A model generated the notes under the pieces. It was not told where the DNA came from. It worked only from the letters and a program-made list of their open reading frames with translations, and did not search any database. The translations under genes were made by a program, and so were the position numbers. From positions 85,001 to 149,000 of the forward strand of contig JAPXFQ010002663.1 in NCBI GenBank assembly GCA_028564705.1: a stretch of DNA of 64,000 nt. Direction: 5' to 3'. Numbering within the stretch: the first letter of the stretch is position 1; the number at the start of each line of letters is the position of its first letter. The DNA comes from Apricaphanius iberus. Its lineage: Eukaryota; Chordata; Actinopteri; Cyprinodontiformes; Aphaniidae. This document shows, piece after piece, positions 1-14,080 of the stretch.

Positions 1-3000
1 CACGTCCATCCGTCTGTCCATCCAACCATCCATCCATTCTGAAGTCTGCATAAACAAATCCAGAGTTTGTGGGTGGGTGTGTGTGGGCGTGTCCGTCAGC
101 AGGTCAGGCCCTCAGCTCTACTTTCATGTCGCTTCGTTTCATGCTGAGCTCTGATTTGTAGCCAGCGGGTCAGGATGGCCTCCTCCATTTAAAACTGGAG
201 GGCCACCGTAGCTCTCATGCTAGCAGGCAGCAGGTCGGGGGATTACTGACCCTCTGTGGCATCTCATTCAGCAGCCAGCTGGTTTCATCTGCTCCTCACA
301 GAGTTTAACACCAACAGCACCAATTAGAAGCTCTGTCACTGGAAAATTCAAGGTGACCACATTTAAGTTAATTTAGAGAGTAGAAATACTTAAAATAACC
401 TAAAAGTTACAGAATGGAACATAAATTACAGCAAAACAACACAACAGGAAGCATAGACCATTGAGAGGCAGAAAGACTACAGAAACAAACACGAATCAGC
501 CAAATTACCTCCTCTCAACTTTCACTGACTGAACTCCAAACTGTTTATCACATTGTGATGAATTAAAGTCTGATTAAAACTCTTTCTTACTTTGAATTCT
601 GTTTAATACAAGAAATTGATCCAGGAACCAGTCCCCTCTGCCAGGCTCTGTGATGTGGCACCATGGTTTGGACCTATTTTAGGGGCATCATTAATGTAGA
701 AAATCAGGAATTAAAAAAATACTCCAGCAGGGATTTTGGAGCAAATTATGCTGCCTTCATGACATCTCTTCCAGGGACGTCAATGGAAAAGGTCTTCGCA
801 GAGGAAGAGGAGGCTACTGTTGTTTGACTGGCCTGCAGTCTCGATGTGGAGAAGAAACCATGATGGTGGCAAATTAACCAGATGAATGAGATTACATGGC
901 GCCTGGAACCATCAGTGAAGATCTCCTGTGTGTCAGACTGGCTTCAAGTGAAAGATAGAAACATCACAGACCAACTGTTGGTCAAAGATGAAGAGATGGA
1001 TCAAGTCCAAAGAAAATAAAAATATAACATTAAAAACTGTTTTGATGTATAATATTCATACAGACTTTTATGCTTTTTTCCCTTCTGTTTTAGTGTTATA
1101 TTCACCAGTGTCAATAAATAATATGAGCACTTGACTCTGAAGTGAAACGTTCAGCTGTCAGGTGTAAAAACTGTCGACAGCCTCCGGTTCTGGCAGCAGT
1201 TCAGACCTAATTACTCCTCACTGGGGTGGAAGCAGAAGGCTACAGGTGGGCTACCTGGTGGTCTAACTCAGGTTCAGTGGGGCAGATGTTAAACCCCGTC
1301 CACCTCCCTTCCTACTGTTCCTCCCTGCTGGGATCCTAATGACGGTGGGCTGGGCAGAGGGGATTTGTTGGACGACAGCGGCGGGCGGCTTCCTGACGGC
1401 CAGCAGCCTCCTCGCCACTGGACGTCCGCGGCGACAACCACTCCCTGATCCTCTACGCCCACCTGACCTCCTCAGGCTCAGGAAACCTGCTTCTGAAGTG
1501 GATCTAAAAGACAGTCACATTAACGAGTTTAGAAAGCTAGAAAAAATCTGAAATTCTCAAACTATAACTCCAAAGGCCTCTCAACCAGGGTCCAGAAACC
1601 ATAATCCCATCCTTAGATGTCTCAAATAACAATCTACAAGAGAGAAAAAATTACCCATTTCTCTTAAAGTATGAAAAAAGGACTCAAAAAGAAAAAAAAT
1701 TACTTGAGTTGTTATATTAATGAATACCTGAATCAGTATCTGTTTTGGGTAATTGAAAGTTGATATCTGTGCTTTGGTTTCAGATCCTGAAGAATTGTTT
1801 TATTTGTAGGTTTGAGGTATTTGAGAAGGTTGTTCTCAATTTTTCCACCAGATGGCACTATTTGTGACATACTGTTCCTTAAAAATGAATGGAAAAAAAA
1901 TAATCGTTTGACAACCCTAATATCTAGCCATTATCACAGCGCCCCCTGGAGTAAAATCCACCCGCCGCCATTGTATATTAATTTATGAATCAATAATTTT
2001 TTAACGATAAACAGAACAATTGATAGGAAGATAATAGACCATTAAACACAATGCAAATAGCATGAGTTATGTGTGCAGAAGTTAATTATGGACAGGGTAA
2101 TCGACTTCTTAAAAAAACACACAACATAATTGTGTGGGGTTTTTTAGATATTCAAGAGTTTTATGAACGGTTGGCATCCAAAGTCCAGGGAAACCACAAC
2201 TACAGGTCTCTCTGATCGAGGGTCAAATCGACCCGAGCTGCAGATGGGTCGGGTAAATTCCACACCACCGTTTATACGACCACATCGTGTTGAAAGGATC
2301 ACTATCATCATCATTTTACTTTTACTTGTGCTCCTAATACTAACGCAGTAGGCCTATTTATCCAGAGTGAGTAAACACCGTCTCCCCTCGGCTAATGTTA
2401 AGCTAACAACAGCTAACTAACAGACAGCAGTGTTATCCATGCACTGGGGCCAACTCACACTGAAAGCTGTAAACACTGACGTGGAAACTGATACGAGTTG
2501 CACGGTGTAAACGTTACGTAGCTAACATTAGCCCGTAGTGTTAGCTAGGTATAGGTTAGCTGTTTGCTATTTGGAATGCTAGTTAATGAGGCATTATGAG
2601 AAATAGTCACCAAGCTGTTTCTATTTAGAACAAAATCCTTTCTGTTTATGTTCGTTATCCACTGCAGGCGAACACCTTGTTCCGCACGATGGCCAGGAAA
2701 CCTGTGGAAACCATTCGGTCTACAACACAATCCGTTCTCTTAAGTAAGGGCCTGCCTATCTCACACAGCTTTTTCTTCCAAATCTGGAAAATATGTTTGC
2801 TGTTATTAGAACAGCTGACGACTGAACACATCCTCCAAGACTTCCCAGGCTTGTTAGATCAGAAGAAAATGTTCAAGTCTTGCTGTTTATGATGCAAATT
2901 ACTGCTTAGCGCACAGTGCCTGTGGCTGCCTGACTGGAAGTGGTCATCACAGTAATGGCGGTGGCTCAACTTCAGATTATTTCGCCGAATTCGTCTATAC

Positions 3001-4282
3001 CACTTAAGATAAAGCAGGATAAAGATGGGATTAATTAACATGAGCTAAGTTTGGCTACAAATTAAGATAAAATTAAAGAAAAGGCTCATTCTCTGAAGTT
3101 TATGAGTGTACTGAAAAATCTACCAGCACAAAACATTTTTCTGAACATTGCATCTAATGAAGTAGGCTGTTATTGGTACCTCTGAAACACTATGTTTATT
3201 CATTTTAGGCATAACATTTTAAACGTTAAGAATTTGGTTTATTTTGGTCGTTTAAAGGAGTTTTTTATCACATGGTTGAAGATTTTAGGTAAAAATAGCC
3301 ATAAGTCCAAATAAGATGGAACTGTAAAAAGCATAGGAGAAACAAGAAATACATCATTTCTTTCAACACAATCATAAATATAATTTTTGCATGCAACAGT
3401 GTTGAAAGATTGAGCTTGACGTTTCAGTTTAACAATGAAAACAAAAATATAGGTCAGAAAGTGTGCTGATACTTTACTGTATGAGCAATAAACGAATTAA
3501 GTGATGTCACTTCCTGGGTAATAAGACAGTTTAGATGAACAATTATTTTTTTAAAGGGGAGTTTGGGGTTTTGTTATGTGGTTGAACAAAACGGGGGGAT
3601 ATGATTCAATTACGCTATTTTATAATTGATTTTTCTAAAATATATATTTTTTTACCTAAGATAAAGTCACAGGCAAATAATCAAATTACCAAAAACAACT
3701 TATGGTTACTGTCTATTTACATATATATTTCATTCAGTGAAAAAGCAACTTTGGTAAATGGGGACATATTTATTTGGATGTTGGTGTGTCATAATGCAAA
3801 GGGTCGTATATCCTTATATTTCTTGTTTAATAATGTATTTTTCTGACTTACTGTAGATGTAAATCTAAAATCCGTGGGACACAAAGTGCACCGAATTCAG
3901 AGAATCACCTAAAATATGTTAAAACTATGCTAAGCTAGGTTAGGCTTTATGCTATTATGGTAAAATGAGAGGATAATATGTTATGTTACAATGAAATAAG
4001 ATAAGATGAGTCAAGGTTAAGGTAAATGAGGATACATGAAGCTTTATCACTATCTGCATTTTTAATAAAATAGGAAACAATTCTGACATAGAAGTGGAGA
4101 AACATCAGAATAAAGATTACAAAGAAAACATTGCAGAACAACTTTCATGTTCTCTTGTAATTTTCATGTAATCACCAATAACTGTATGGAGGTTGTAGCT
4201 TTTTGATCATCATTAAAATCAGCGTCCTGTTAAAGGCGCCAAAATCTAAACCTCAGTTATAGAGCAGAACACACGCCTCACA
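1..4282. other. Gene-free stretch
   Basis: I see no gene here. The first 40 bases are a degenerate CATC tetranucleotide run. A short GC-rich patch at about 1330-1500 has open frames on the plus strand, but no recognisable protein and no convincing splice pair. The rest is AT-rich single-copy-looking DNA with short random open frames. Confidence 0.6.
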
Positions 4283-4291
4283 GGTGTGTGC

Positions 4292-4348
<57 letters not shown>

Positions 4349-4354
4349 TGTGTT
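4283..4354. repeat. (TG)n microsatellite
   Basis: About 70 bases of nearly perfect TG dinucleotide repeat, with a few CG and TA interruptions at both ends. No gene is nearby. Confidence 0.95.
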
Positions 4355-6169
4355 TGTCAACCTGCCTGGTTAATCCTGAGCAAGTTTGTCTCCTGTGGAG
4401 ATAATCTAAAGACGACGCCTGACTTCTGCACAGGACGCCCCTACACACATTAACTACCCCCCTCAAAATACAATCATGTACTACCCCCTAACACACACTC
4501 TCACTGCATCATGCATGCATGATTTCACACACACACACACCGTGAGCCTCAGCTGTGTGTGTGTTGGAGCTGCTGGCCGTCGGCCTCGTGCTGCTAAGCT
4601 TCTTTTTCCTCCACAATGGCGACCTGCAGCGAGCTCTGGGCCAATTAAAGCCTCGGGAGAAACATAGACAAACAGCTCCAGGTCTCTGAGCTCGCTCAGC
4701 CGGGGTTCTGATCCGAGGCTGAAGTGGGTCGAGCAGCTGCTTCTCAAACGAAGCTGCTGCGTGCTTCATCTGTCCATCCAGGGCAACCTGCAGCAGATGT
4801 AACACAAAGTCCTGAGGTTAATCAACCAACCAACAGGAACCTTCAGGAATGTTACGTTATCATCACTGGTCCGGATTCAGAACTTGTCAAATTTTTGGTT
4901 TTCAAACTGTCAACCTGTAGAAGTTTGAAGTCCACTGCTGACCTACAGCTGAAGGAAACCCACTAGTTGTTTTAACTACTGATTACTTAAGCCTAGTTTC
5001 TACTTAACATCAGCAGGTTTGCATCCAGACGCAGACGTATTGACTGAGACGTTTTCCTTTTTCTACTTCTCCGTCGTTTATCAAGCAATTCCCCACCAGG
5101 ACAGCAGGGGGTGCTAACTTTTTCTTGCAGTCCTGCCTACCATTGCAGTCATGTATCTGGTCAAGTAGAGTTTATTGTCTTCAGCTTGTTAACGCACAAG
5201 TCAAGGAGCAATGGACGACAGTTTTGATTTAGCTGTAAAGCTTTTTACTAGAAGTGCAGATTATAGAATTAACCCAGTAGTCGGTTTTGTTGTTTCTCTA
5301 CACCTCCTGGTGTTCAAAGTTGCCAAAAGACCAGATTAGATAAACTGTCCTTTCAATATAAAGCATGTAGTGACCAAGCGCTGCATTGACTACTGATTAT
5401 ATTGAATAAGGAGAACTGTTCTGGTAAAATGATCTGGCTGATGTTGAACTGACTAATAGGTTTAATGGATAGTTTAAAAATGTGGCTCTTCTCCATTTGT
5501 GATTGCGTGAGTGACTGAGAGTCCTTGCATTGACAGATGATGGCGCTCATGTCTCTGCACCCACAAAGACGGGACGTTTAAACTAGGGTTTACTGTCTGC
5601 CTGTTTCTGTCCTTTTGCTTTTAGGTTTTCAGGGTTTTGGGCATTTATTGATGGACCTGCTGATGGGTTCAACCTTCTGCTTCAGGATGTTTTGGTTTCA
5701 TCAATGACAGCGAGTTCTCTATACCCTAAAGCGCAAAATCAGACCAAGACCATCACACTACCACCACCATGTTTAACTGTAACTGTAATGTCTTGGTTTC
5801 TGGTAGATCCAATGGGTCCAACACCTCCAAATAATGGTTGCCTTTCATCTCCTCAGCCATATTTTTATTAAAGTCTAGGATCCTCAGGATGTTATCTGGT
5901 AAATGTGAGACAGGTATTTATGTTCTTCTGGGTCAGCAATGCTTCTGGTCCTGGATATCTCCTAGGGGTGGAGCCATACCCAGGACAGTATTCACAAATG
6001 CACTAATAAAATGTTGGTTGATTATGTTTTCTTCTGATAATTACTTTATGAAATATTTGTGTTTACAATCAATACGTATATTTTTATTGCAAGGCCACCA
6101 AGGAAACAATCAATAATTTCACTTGCTCTTCCAGCACACTGGCATGGCATGAATATAGGGGGTAAAGGC
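4355..6169. other. Gene-free stretch
   Basis: No gene is seen. The part at about 5740-5860 (a run reading 'accaccaccatgttt' followed by pyrimidine-rich text) resembles text often found in degraded fish DNA transposons, but I cannot name the family. Confidence 0.5.
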
Positions 6170-6622
6170 AGGGATATAACTCCTGTATACTCGCTGTATA
6201 CCGATGGTGCGCAGGATAATAACCACAAAACACTGACGACAACATAACTGAAGGAATAACTAAGGAGCACGGCTACATTTAGAGCACAAACAATAATGTA
6301 CACAGGAGAACTTCTACAATTAACACAAACACATTACCCATAAGTCTTTGTGGTGTACAACCGTCCAGAAAAAGTTTTTATTTTTAAGGTTTTGTGACCA
6401 CAGTGGCCTTTATTTTAGTCTCTTTTTAAATGCAATCCCATTGCGTGTTCATTGCTGAATTTATGGGAAAAAGATAAACCAATATGGCATATCCATAATT
6501 ATTAAAATTGATAATAACTTATACCAGAAGTGTAAAGCAATATATATTTATATATATATATATATATAAAATATAAATATTTCCCCCCCAACAAATACCG
6601 GCTGCTTTGCACACCCCTAACT
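6170..6622 (+). repeat. Dispersed repeat of unknown family, copy A
   Basis: This stretch matches 25770-26195 in the same orientation over most of its length. Shared landmarks, in order, are an 'aataaccac' start, 'acccataagtctttg', 'ggcctttatt', 'tccataattattaaaattga' and the end 'accggctgct' followed by 'gcacacccc'. Copy A has a (TA)n run at 6540-6568 that copy B lacks. There is no open reading frame, so it is probably a non-autonomous element. The exact ends are uncertain. Confidence 0.7.
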
Positions 6623-7776
6623 TCTCCCATGGAGGCCATTTTCTCTCCCTCTTATTGTTGGTTCATGACCTCTGACCTTAACTGAGGCTTGCAGAGCTTT
6701 AAATATTGTTCTCGGTTCTTCTGAACCTCCTGGATGAATCGTGGAGTAGTTCTGGTAGGTGGGCCTCTCCTGGAAGGTTCTCCACTGTCCCAGGCGTTCT
6801 CCAGGTACGGGTCATGGTTCTGACTGAGGTTCTCTGGAGTCCAGAGAGTCAGGAATCCTTTCCAGACTGATGGATGTTGGTGATGGAAAGTATATAAACA
6901 AAAAACAAGATAAAATATCAAAATAATAACAAAGAATAATTAAAAACAAACAAGAAATCAATTGAAAAATTGTACAAATATTAAAATGGATTCAGTGAAA
7001 ATAAGGATACAGGATAAAAAAAATGTAATTGCATTTCGCACAAAAACTCCATAATTTCTATCGAAAAAGTGTGATGTTGTAGATGTAGAGGAATTATGCA
7101 AACCGTTTATTTCATGTGCGTTCGATTAACTGTAACTTGGGGGGGGTTAATCATGGTATTGGCATCTATCAGTGATTTTGACTTATTTGTTGAACATCGT
7201 GGGTTGATCTGTTGCTTTATGAGATTTTTCAGCCTACTTCCTGTTTTCAGTCAGATAATATTTAAAGACTCTATTAGGAGTTATCAGCCCCGGGTTTTAG
7301 GAGGGGTGTTTTTTCGTGAAAAAAATGGCACTTAGACCAGATCTGTAATCTGTGATCTTTTGGATGTCATTGTTTTGGAAAGTAAAATGAAAATCCTTTT
7401 TTAAGTCTATATTCTCACTCTATTTTTAGTTAGGTGTTCCAAGAACAGCTGTTAGATAAACGATTCGTGCCAGAACTCAGAAATTTATATATTCTGTAGA
7501 AAACTGAGAAGGTAAAACAAATATCTGAACTTCGGCTAGAAGTTGTAGTTAGCAACCAGTGTGTCTCTTTTTTGGCGATTTCTTCGTTCAGTGTCATGTT
7601 TGTTAATTCATCCTGTAAATTCATTCTGTTGGAGTTTTGTGGTCAAGTGGAAACTGACTGACAGCTAATGACACGTTAAAAACACATCGCAGCTCAGAGA
7701 GGAGTCGGGTTTACCTGCAACATGCCTCCTCTTCTCTCCCAACAGCACACCTTTTCTGTCCTCTGATTGGCCCTTA
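6623..7776. other. Gene-free stretch
   Basis: No gene or recognisable repeat is seen. The last bases, TTA at 7774-7776, are the left target duplication of the Harbinger-type element that follows. Confidence 0.5.
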
Positions 7777-8714
7777 CGCTGTGTCCACACCAAACGCGAT
7801 AAGAGCGACTAGAGCTTCAGGTTTACATGTAAAATCAATGGAGGAGCGCGATGAAGCGCGACTTGGTGAATTCACGCTGCATTTTATGTGGTGCATTTTG
7901 TTCAGTCGCGCTCATGGCGTCTATCGCTGGAGTTGGAAAATTCTGAACTCCAGCGTCAAATCGCGCCGCGACAACCAATCAGGGGACAGAGTGTCAGTGA
8001 TTCTGTGACTGTCATGGAGTCACAGCCTCAGCAGGACATGGAGGAAATACTGATAAACATTGTGGCTAATCACCCCGAGCTACATGACACAAGCAGTTTG
8101 CTATACAGAGACAGAAATAAAAAAATAAACTATTTAGACAGGAATGCTCTTAAGAGGTTTGTGGGTGGCTCTTAAAAGAACCGTTGTTGCTGTAAAAGCA
8201 CCTCTAGGCCTAGAAGGCAGCCTTGAAACGGCCTCCTCACCTGGTTTTGCTGGTAGCAGCTACCGCACCACGTCCCACGCTGCTTAAATATTATAAGCTT
8301 TTATGAGCTTCAGACAGATGGACGGCTGCTCAGAAATGTATTTGGTGTTTCGGCAGGCGAAGCTCGCCTCCAGGCGGCGAGGAGCCGGTGTTTATGAGAG
8401 GCTCGCTGCTGTTTATGGATCCCTCTGCCGTAGCTAGACTGTATCTGTAGCTCACCAAACCCCCAGTGCAGCGGTCCCAGCTCTACTGCAGGCCAGGCCG
8501 AACACGTAATCCACTCTGTCAACTCGGTTCATAATCCACCGCAGATGCACTCTGGCCCAAGCTCCGCTGAAGGCCAGGTCGCGCGTGAAAATACCATATT
8601 TGAAGCGCGACCAGTTCGCGTTGAACACGCTACAAGGTGCGAATGTGCAGGCGAACAGCTAGGCTTGTGTCGTGCTTCAAATTCGCTCCTATCGCGTTTG
8701 GTGTAGACACAGCG
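7777..8714 (+). mobile_element. PIF/Harbinger-type DNA transposon derivative
   Basis: The element is bounded by inverted terminal repeats of about 32 bp (CGCTGTGTC..., two differences between the arms). TTA flanks both ends (7774-7776 and 8715-8717), the 3-bp target duplication typical of Harbinger elements. Inside, the frame at 7888-8175 contains an acidic start (MEEILINIVANHPEL) followed by an aromatic, basic stretch (NKKINYLDRNA). This resembles the start of the MADF/Myb-like protein that Harbinger elements encode beside their transposase. No transposase is present, so this copy is non-autonomous. The family assignment from the ends is firm; the MADF reading is an inference. Confidence 0.85.
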
Positions 8715-8717
8715 TTA

Positions 8718-11700
8718 GGCTAGTGAGAATGTGTGTCGACGTGTGTCACCACCGAAACGTGATAATGGTTTGGACTAAGAGTTCCTCCTGGTCAGTGAGG
8801 CGCAGAAGAAAAGGTTATTTATGACTTCATCCTGTTTTTCAGGTTTTTAGCTAACTGAGAGGAAATATTAGATCACTACAAGGCCTCAAATTTGTTGATG
8901 CACATTAATTTATTTATTTTTATTTTCTACGTGTCCTGTATGGTAGTTTGCCACTCAGAATTAGTGTCTGACACAAGAAAACATTCCAGTCCTCCACCTC
9001 TGTTGGACAGCAGAGAAGTGAAAAAATAAATAAAAAGACCAATAGAACAGAACAATATTAACCAAACAGATCTAGTAATATAAACTAAGAATTACACATT
9101 CAGTACACACGGAAATTGATTAATGAACACAATACTAATGTTTCTGGTAAGCTGGTAAGTAACAACTAACTAATGACAATAACCTCAGCTCAAGATATGT
9201 CCGTCCACACCAATGTCCCCACACCTATGTGTGTGTGTGAGGATACAGGTGTAAATAAGGTTTCCCCATGCAAGTGATTGATAGCTGGTGTAAGGGACCG
9301 TCAATCCGTCCTACAGGATTCCACATAGACATTAAGGAGGTCGTAGACGTATACGTCCAGAGCTCCCCACAGTCCAGGACCCACAGGCGGGCCAATGCAG
9401 GGCCGACCGCCCCCCAAGAGAGAAACAGATGGGAGCCCCAGGGGAACACCCAGCAGCTACAATGCCGGAGCCCGGGAGGTTGCAGGAATGAGCCCACGGG
9501 CTCTGCAAGTAACCAGGCCCGGCCCAGGACCCAGAGGTCATACGGAGGACATCTTTTTACAAGAGGCCTCGTGTTACAGAAATGCTGCATTAAATCTGAG
9601 GTTCATTTTCTTCTGTTAAATCAGTTGTTGTCACATAGGCTTTATGATCATCATGTGAACCAATTTAACTTTCAATTTTTACTTCATGTTCTCTGCGAAA
9701 ACGGACGCTTCTTCTCTTCCTCCCTCCCTGGTCTTATCCTGCTATTCTGTCACGTCTATCTGGAGCACCTCTCTACATTTTCCTCTGAAGTACTGTGGAT
9801 TGAGTCAGCTGGTATCTAAATGCAATTTTCATAAATTGTTGGACTGGTCCAGAAGAAACGTCCTTTCCTTCCAGCACCCTCCCTGATGGGTACATGATGG
9901 ATTTGTGGAGAAAGTGGAAGATTATCTCCCTGTGGTGGTTTCCGTCGAAGATGACAAAGATATTTAAATAATTGTAATCATGGTAACTGGATTTCTGCTG
10001 TTTCGAGTGGGTGGATTCCTGGTGTATCACAAGTTTCATCAGGTAACAGCAACTGAGAAGCTGCATGATCAACACAAAGGTGTGTCAGGCTGTAATCTGC
10101 AGGTTGGCTGCAAACTTAGAATTTAGATGTGGAATGGAAACCAATTTGGAGAAACTAAAGTCTTGGCTTGGTGGAACTGACCACTGTCAAAGCAGCCGCA
10201 GAAATGAACCATGCAGGGGGAGCTCTGTGTCAAGCTCCTGCCGGTCTATGGTCTGTACAAAACAGGTCCATGAAGCTCTTTTCATAAATTCACTCTCACA
10301 TAAAGCAATTGTAAATTCTAAAATGGTTAATTCTTCACCATTTCAAAAGGAACTGTTTAACAAAGGAAAAAAAAGTGGGAACAATTTTAAAGAATAAAAT
10401 CTTCCTTCAATAATCTGAGGCTTAAAGGCTTAAAATTTCTTTAGAAAAGAGTCTGAAGAGGAAAATACATGTAATATATGGTGATTTGTTCATTCTGCTG
10501 TAGGTTCTCTCCAGTCCACCAAGTAATCTGGTTTTTAATCCCAACAGAAATCCAACAAAATTACATCTCAAACTTTTCATTGCTTCCATATTAGAGCTCT
10601 AATGCGGACCGATTTAACCCAGCAGTTAAAAAAAAATCTCAAAAGCCTTAGGTAAGATAATATGTGTCTCTCAGATGGAGCTCATGGATGCCTGAATATG
10701 AACGAACAGCTTCTTCATCCATTCATTTCTTTATGGACATAAGGAAAGGAAACACTGCAATTCAAGTAGTTTAATAATTAAACATTTCCTGAGGTTGAAT
10801 TTTTTCTGGTTTACATTTTATTTGTAAAACTAACATACTCTGTGATATACCGACGCTCATTAAGAGTTTGGAGCCAACTTTTCTAATTAATAAGGAGTTA
10901 ATTAAAGCAACCAACATGTGGTAATACAAAACAGCACAGTTAGAACCTCAGATTCATGAATCAACCCCTAACAAACTGTGTAACAACTTTGGTAGCATTA
11001 AGATACAGTCTAGTGGACATTTTGGTTCACTTTCGTGCGTTTGCATTGTTTTCTTATCCGTCAGAGACTTCAAGTCTGCGTTGGAAGGAAAGATTAACTA
11101 GAGGGATTGAATAATAGTCCTGGTGTGTTTCTCTGCACTTTGAGCTAATTAAACAGAAAACCAGAAGTTCTACAACAACTGGAGAGACGGTGAATAAATG
11201 TGGACTAAATACCTATGACTCGATGTATAAACTGCTTAGGTGCGACGGAGGTTACAACAGGGTTTTTGTGTCCATAGATTAGGCCGACAGGGTAAAAACA
11301 AAAAAAATCTGTTCATATTTCCCCCCCGTAAACTCTTTAAATCTGAATACATATACATAAAAAAGGAAAATAAATGATTGCCCTTAAAACACCAACAGTT
11401 CACCTCCTGTGGCCTGAACTTATAGTCTCCCTCCTTCTCCACATGGAACTGAAATGATCACCTGATTATGCTTAATCAAACAGTGGGATTGCTGCAGAGG
11501 TTAGAGTCATGAGGTTTAGGACGTCTAATGAGGGTTTGGACGTTCTGGAGGCTGAATCAACGCTCCACTGCCAAACACTGGAATTAAGCTCCACCTCAGC
11601 CAAAGTTTTGAAAGCTGGTAACATTTCTCCAGCTGAAGTGACCAGAAGTCAGAAAGATTCTCTGAACGAACGTTTTCGGACTCACACGCTATCGCTTCAG

Positions 11701-13769
11701 CGTGGAGGAAATTCCTCAGCATGCACCCGTGGTTTGCATGGTTGCAGGGTTGCTCCATGGTCCAACCATGAGGTGTTTGCTGCGTTTGGGTCGCATACAG
11801 ATTAGGTTGGGAACCTGGGGCCCTCCTGCAAAGATACACAGAAAACAAGTTTCACAGATAAGCTAAAAAAGAAAATGCAGAAGTAAAAAGAAATGGTAAC
11901 AAAATTAACTTACACAACAAACAAGACCCGAAAAAAATAAAATATATATTTGTTTTGATAGCCTACTTTATGAGAAAATCCCTGAATGATTGATACTCCT
12001 AAAATGAGCTCAAATTGCTTCACAACTGGATGAAATGAAGTCTTTGAAATTAAATCTCGTGTTTCATGACCTGGACGTTTAAAAGAAGAAAACGGACTCC
12101 TTAAGTTCCTGAGATGCTTTCACACAAACCCAGCGCCCTGAAAGGCGAACGCCGCCTGAAGAGACGGGAGCAGAAAGGGCTGAGAGCCGGGCGGCTGGTG
12201 GCTGCTGTGGCTCCAAACCAAACAGGGACACCAGCCAAGCCTCAAGGGGTCGCCGGCGAGCCAACGAGTCCTGTCACCATAGCGACAGCTATAGTAGCTG
12301 TAGTAATAGACATTGAAAAAAAATCTACACAGGTTGGAGAAAAGGGTTAAACATTGATTCATTTTTCTGAGTTTTTCAACAGTAAGTTGTTGTAAAAGTT
12401 AAAAAGTAAGATGAGTCCGGTAAGCAGGTCGGATTAACACTGACTAGATAAAAAAATAAAATAACACAGTGTGCAGGGGAACAATAAAAGTAAATAAGTG
12501 CAAAATACCGTTAATTATTCTGCTGGAGAAAACCTCACATTCACAAACAGTTTAAAGAGAAGACAGTCAACAAAAACCACAAAAGACAGACACAAATAAA
12601 GACTGAAGAAAGTTTGGTTGATTGAACAGAGAACAGAGGTGGGGATAATAACACAAAGCAGGCAAAATCACGGGGAAAATTATCATAAAGAAAGAAAAAG
12701 AGAAACACAAAGAGACAAAACAGCCACCAAAGCAGAGCACGCTCAGACCAGACAGCAGTCCACCAATCAGAGTGCAGCGTCCACAGTTGCTCCATCACGG
12801 GGGGGCCGCTGGCATCAATCAGGTCCTCAGATACCTGCCAATAAAATACCCACAGTTTGTTTGGAGCCGCTGAGGCCAATCAGTGGACGTTTGAAGGTTC
12901 AGTTCTCCCAAATCAAACCTCCACACCTCCCTCTGTGTTCCAGCGTGTCCCGTTTCCTGAAAACGTCTCTGTGTTCTTCCCAGGATAGACCCACGCCGCA
13001 GCATGAAGGAAAGCAACAAAGATGGTGCTGACGAGTTTTCCGCTTAATGCTCCATCATCTTCCACACAGACGGCAGAGGTCACATGATCCAGAGGTCCTT
13101 CAGAAACCCAAAGGTTAAAGACCTGGGGGTTTTTTTTTAGGCAGAAACAACTGGTTTTCTGTCTCTACTAGCACCTAATGTTGTGTTTTCTGTTGTTTAT
13201 TCTTTAAAAGGGATAATTACATTCAGTTTAAATATATAGCACCAACTCAAAACAGATGTCATCTCATGGACCTTTAAAAGAAAAGTAATTCCAGTACAAT
13301 TAAACAAACATTCCAATCAGGCACAAGTGTTTTCTATTTAAGGAATCCCAGCAGATTACCTAATAGATGATAATTTACCTGATAATTTGGCACACAGTAG
13401 CTGCTAAAGCAGGTTCTGGATCCTCAGCCATCTAACACTTCATCCACAAATTTATAGAGAAAATGAACACTTAAAAAACAGACAAAAAGTATATAATTAT
13501 TTATTGTTGAAAAATGGTTTAATGTGTCTCTAAAGTTTGCATCTAACTCTGGATCATAAGAAGTTTAGGGGATAAGCTGATTCCTGATTCAGAAGTCTGT
13601 TATTCAACATTGATATGAATAAATCATATATACACAGTTTCAGAGGTAAAGTTGTGAATATCCAGAGGTCAGCTGCTACTATCTGCCGCCACCATCTGGC
13701 CACAGGATCACCTACAGCTTTATTATAACAGAAGGAACCCTGGACAGGCTGCACAGTTGGCAGTTTACA
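8718..13769. other. Gene-free stretch
   Basis: No gene is recognised. The part at 9190-9560 is unusually GC-rich and Pro/Arg/Gly-like in all frames. It looks like a piece of a fish retroelement, but I cannot assign it. Several frames of 100-180 codons occur (for example 9268-9819 and 12618-13031); they lack family resemblance and splice structure. Confidence 0.5.
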
Positions 13770-13870
13770 TGTTCTTCTTGTGCATGTGTGGGTTCTCTTC
13801 GGGTACTCTAGCTTCCTCCAAGAATCCAAAAGCATTACTGTTAATTTCACTAAATAGCACTTAGGATGAG
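13770..13870 (+). repeat. Fragment of tRNA-type SINE
   Basis: The text 'tgcatgtgtgggttctct' followed by a 'gggtactctagcttcctcca' run is the middle of the abundant fish SINE seen more completely at 14081-14340 and 34777-34945. Both ends are degraded. Confidence 0.55.
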
Positions 13871-14080
13871 TTCACACATACAGAGGAGTTGTGTGTCCTG
13901 TGCACAATGACCCATGAAGGTAGGAACCAGTAAGAAGGTAGAGATAGGATGGAAACCTGGACAAGACTTTAATTGTGAGAGAAATTTCTGTGTTTTTAAT
14001 AATTAGAAAAAAAGAACATTGATTGGAATAATGAACTGAAGGATTAATTGTATTTATTTAGCGAGTTATGCTGTAAAATT

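Noticed and set aside
2677..2892. Plus-strand frame MFRTMARKPVETIRS..., Leu-rich
   Set aside because: No domain recognised and no adjacent exons; the surrounding DNA is AT-rich non-coding.
9225..9819. Frames of 121 and 183 codons on opposite strands
   Set aside because: Low-complexity Pro/Arg/Gly composition in a GC-rich repeat-like patch, no splice sites and no known domain.
12079..13031. Frames of 78-137 codons, some Arg/Gln rich
   Set aside because: No family resemblance, and overlapping frames on both strands are equally long, as expected by chance in GC-richer DNA.
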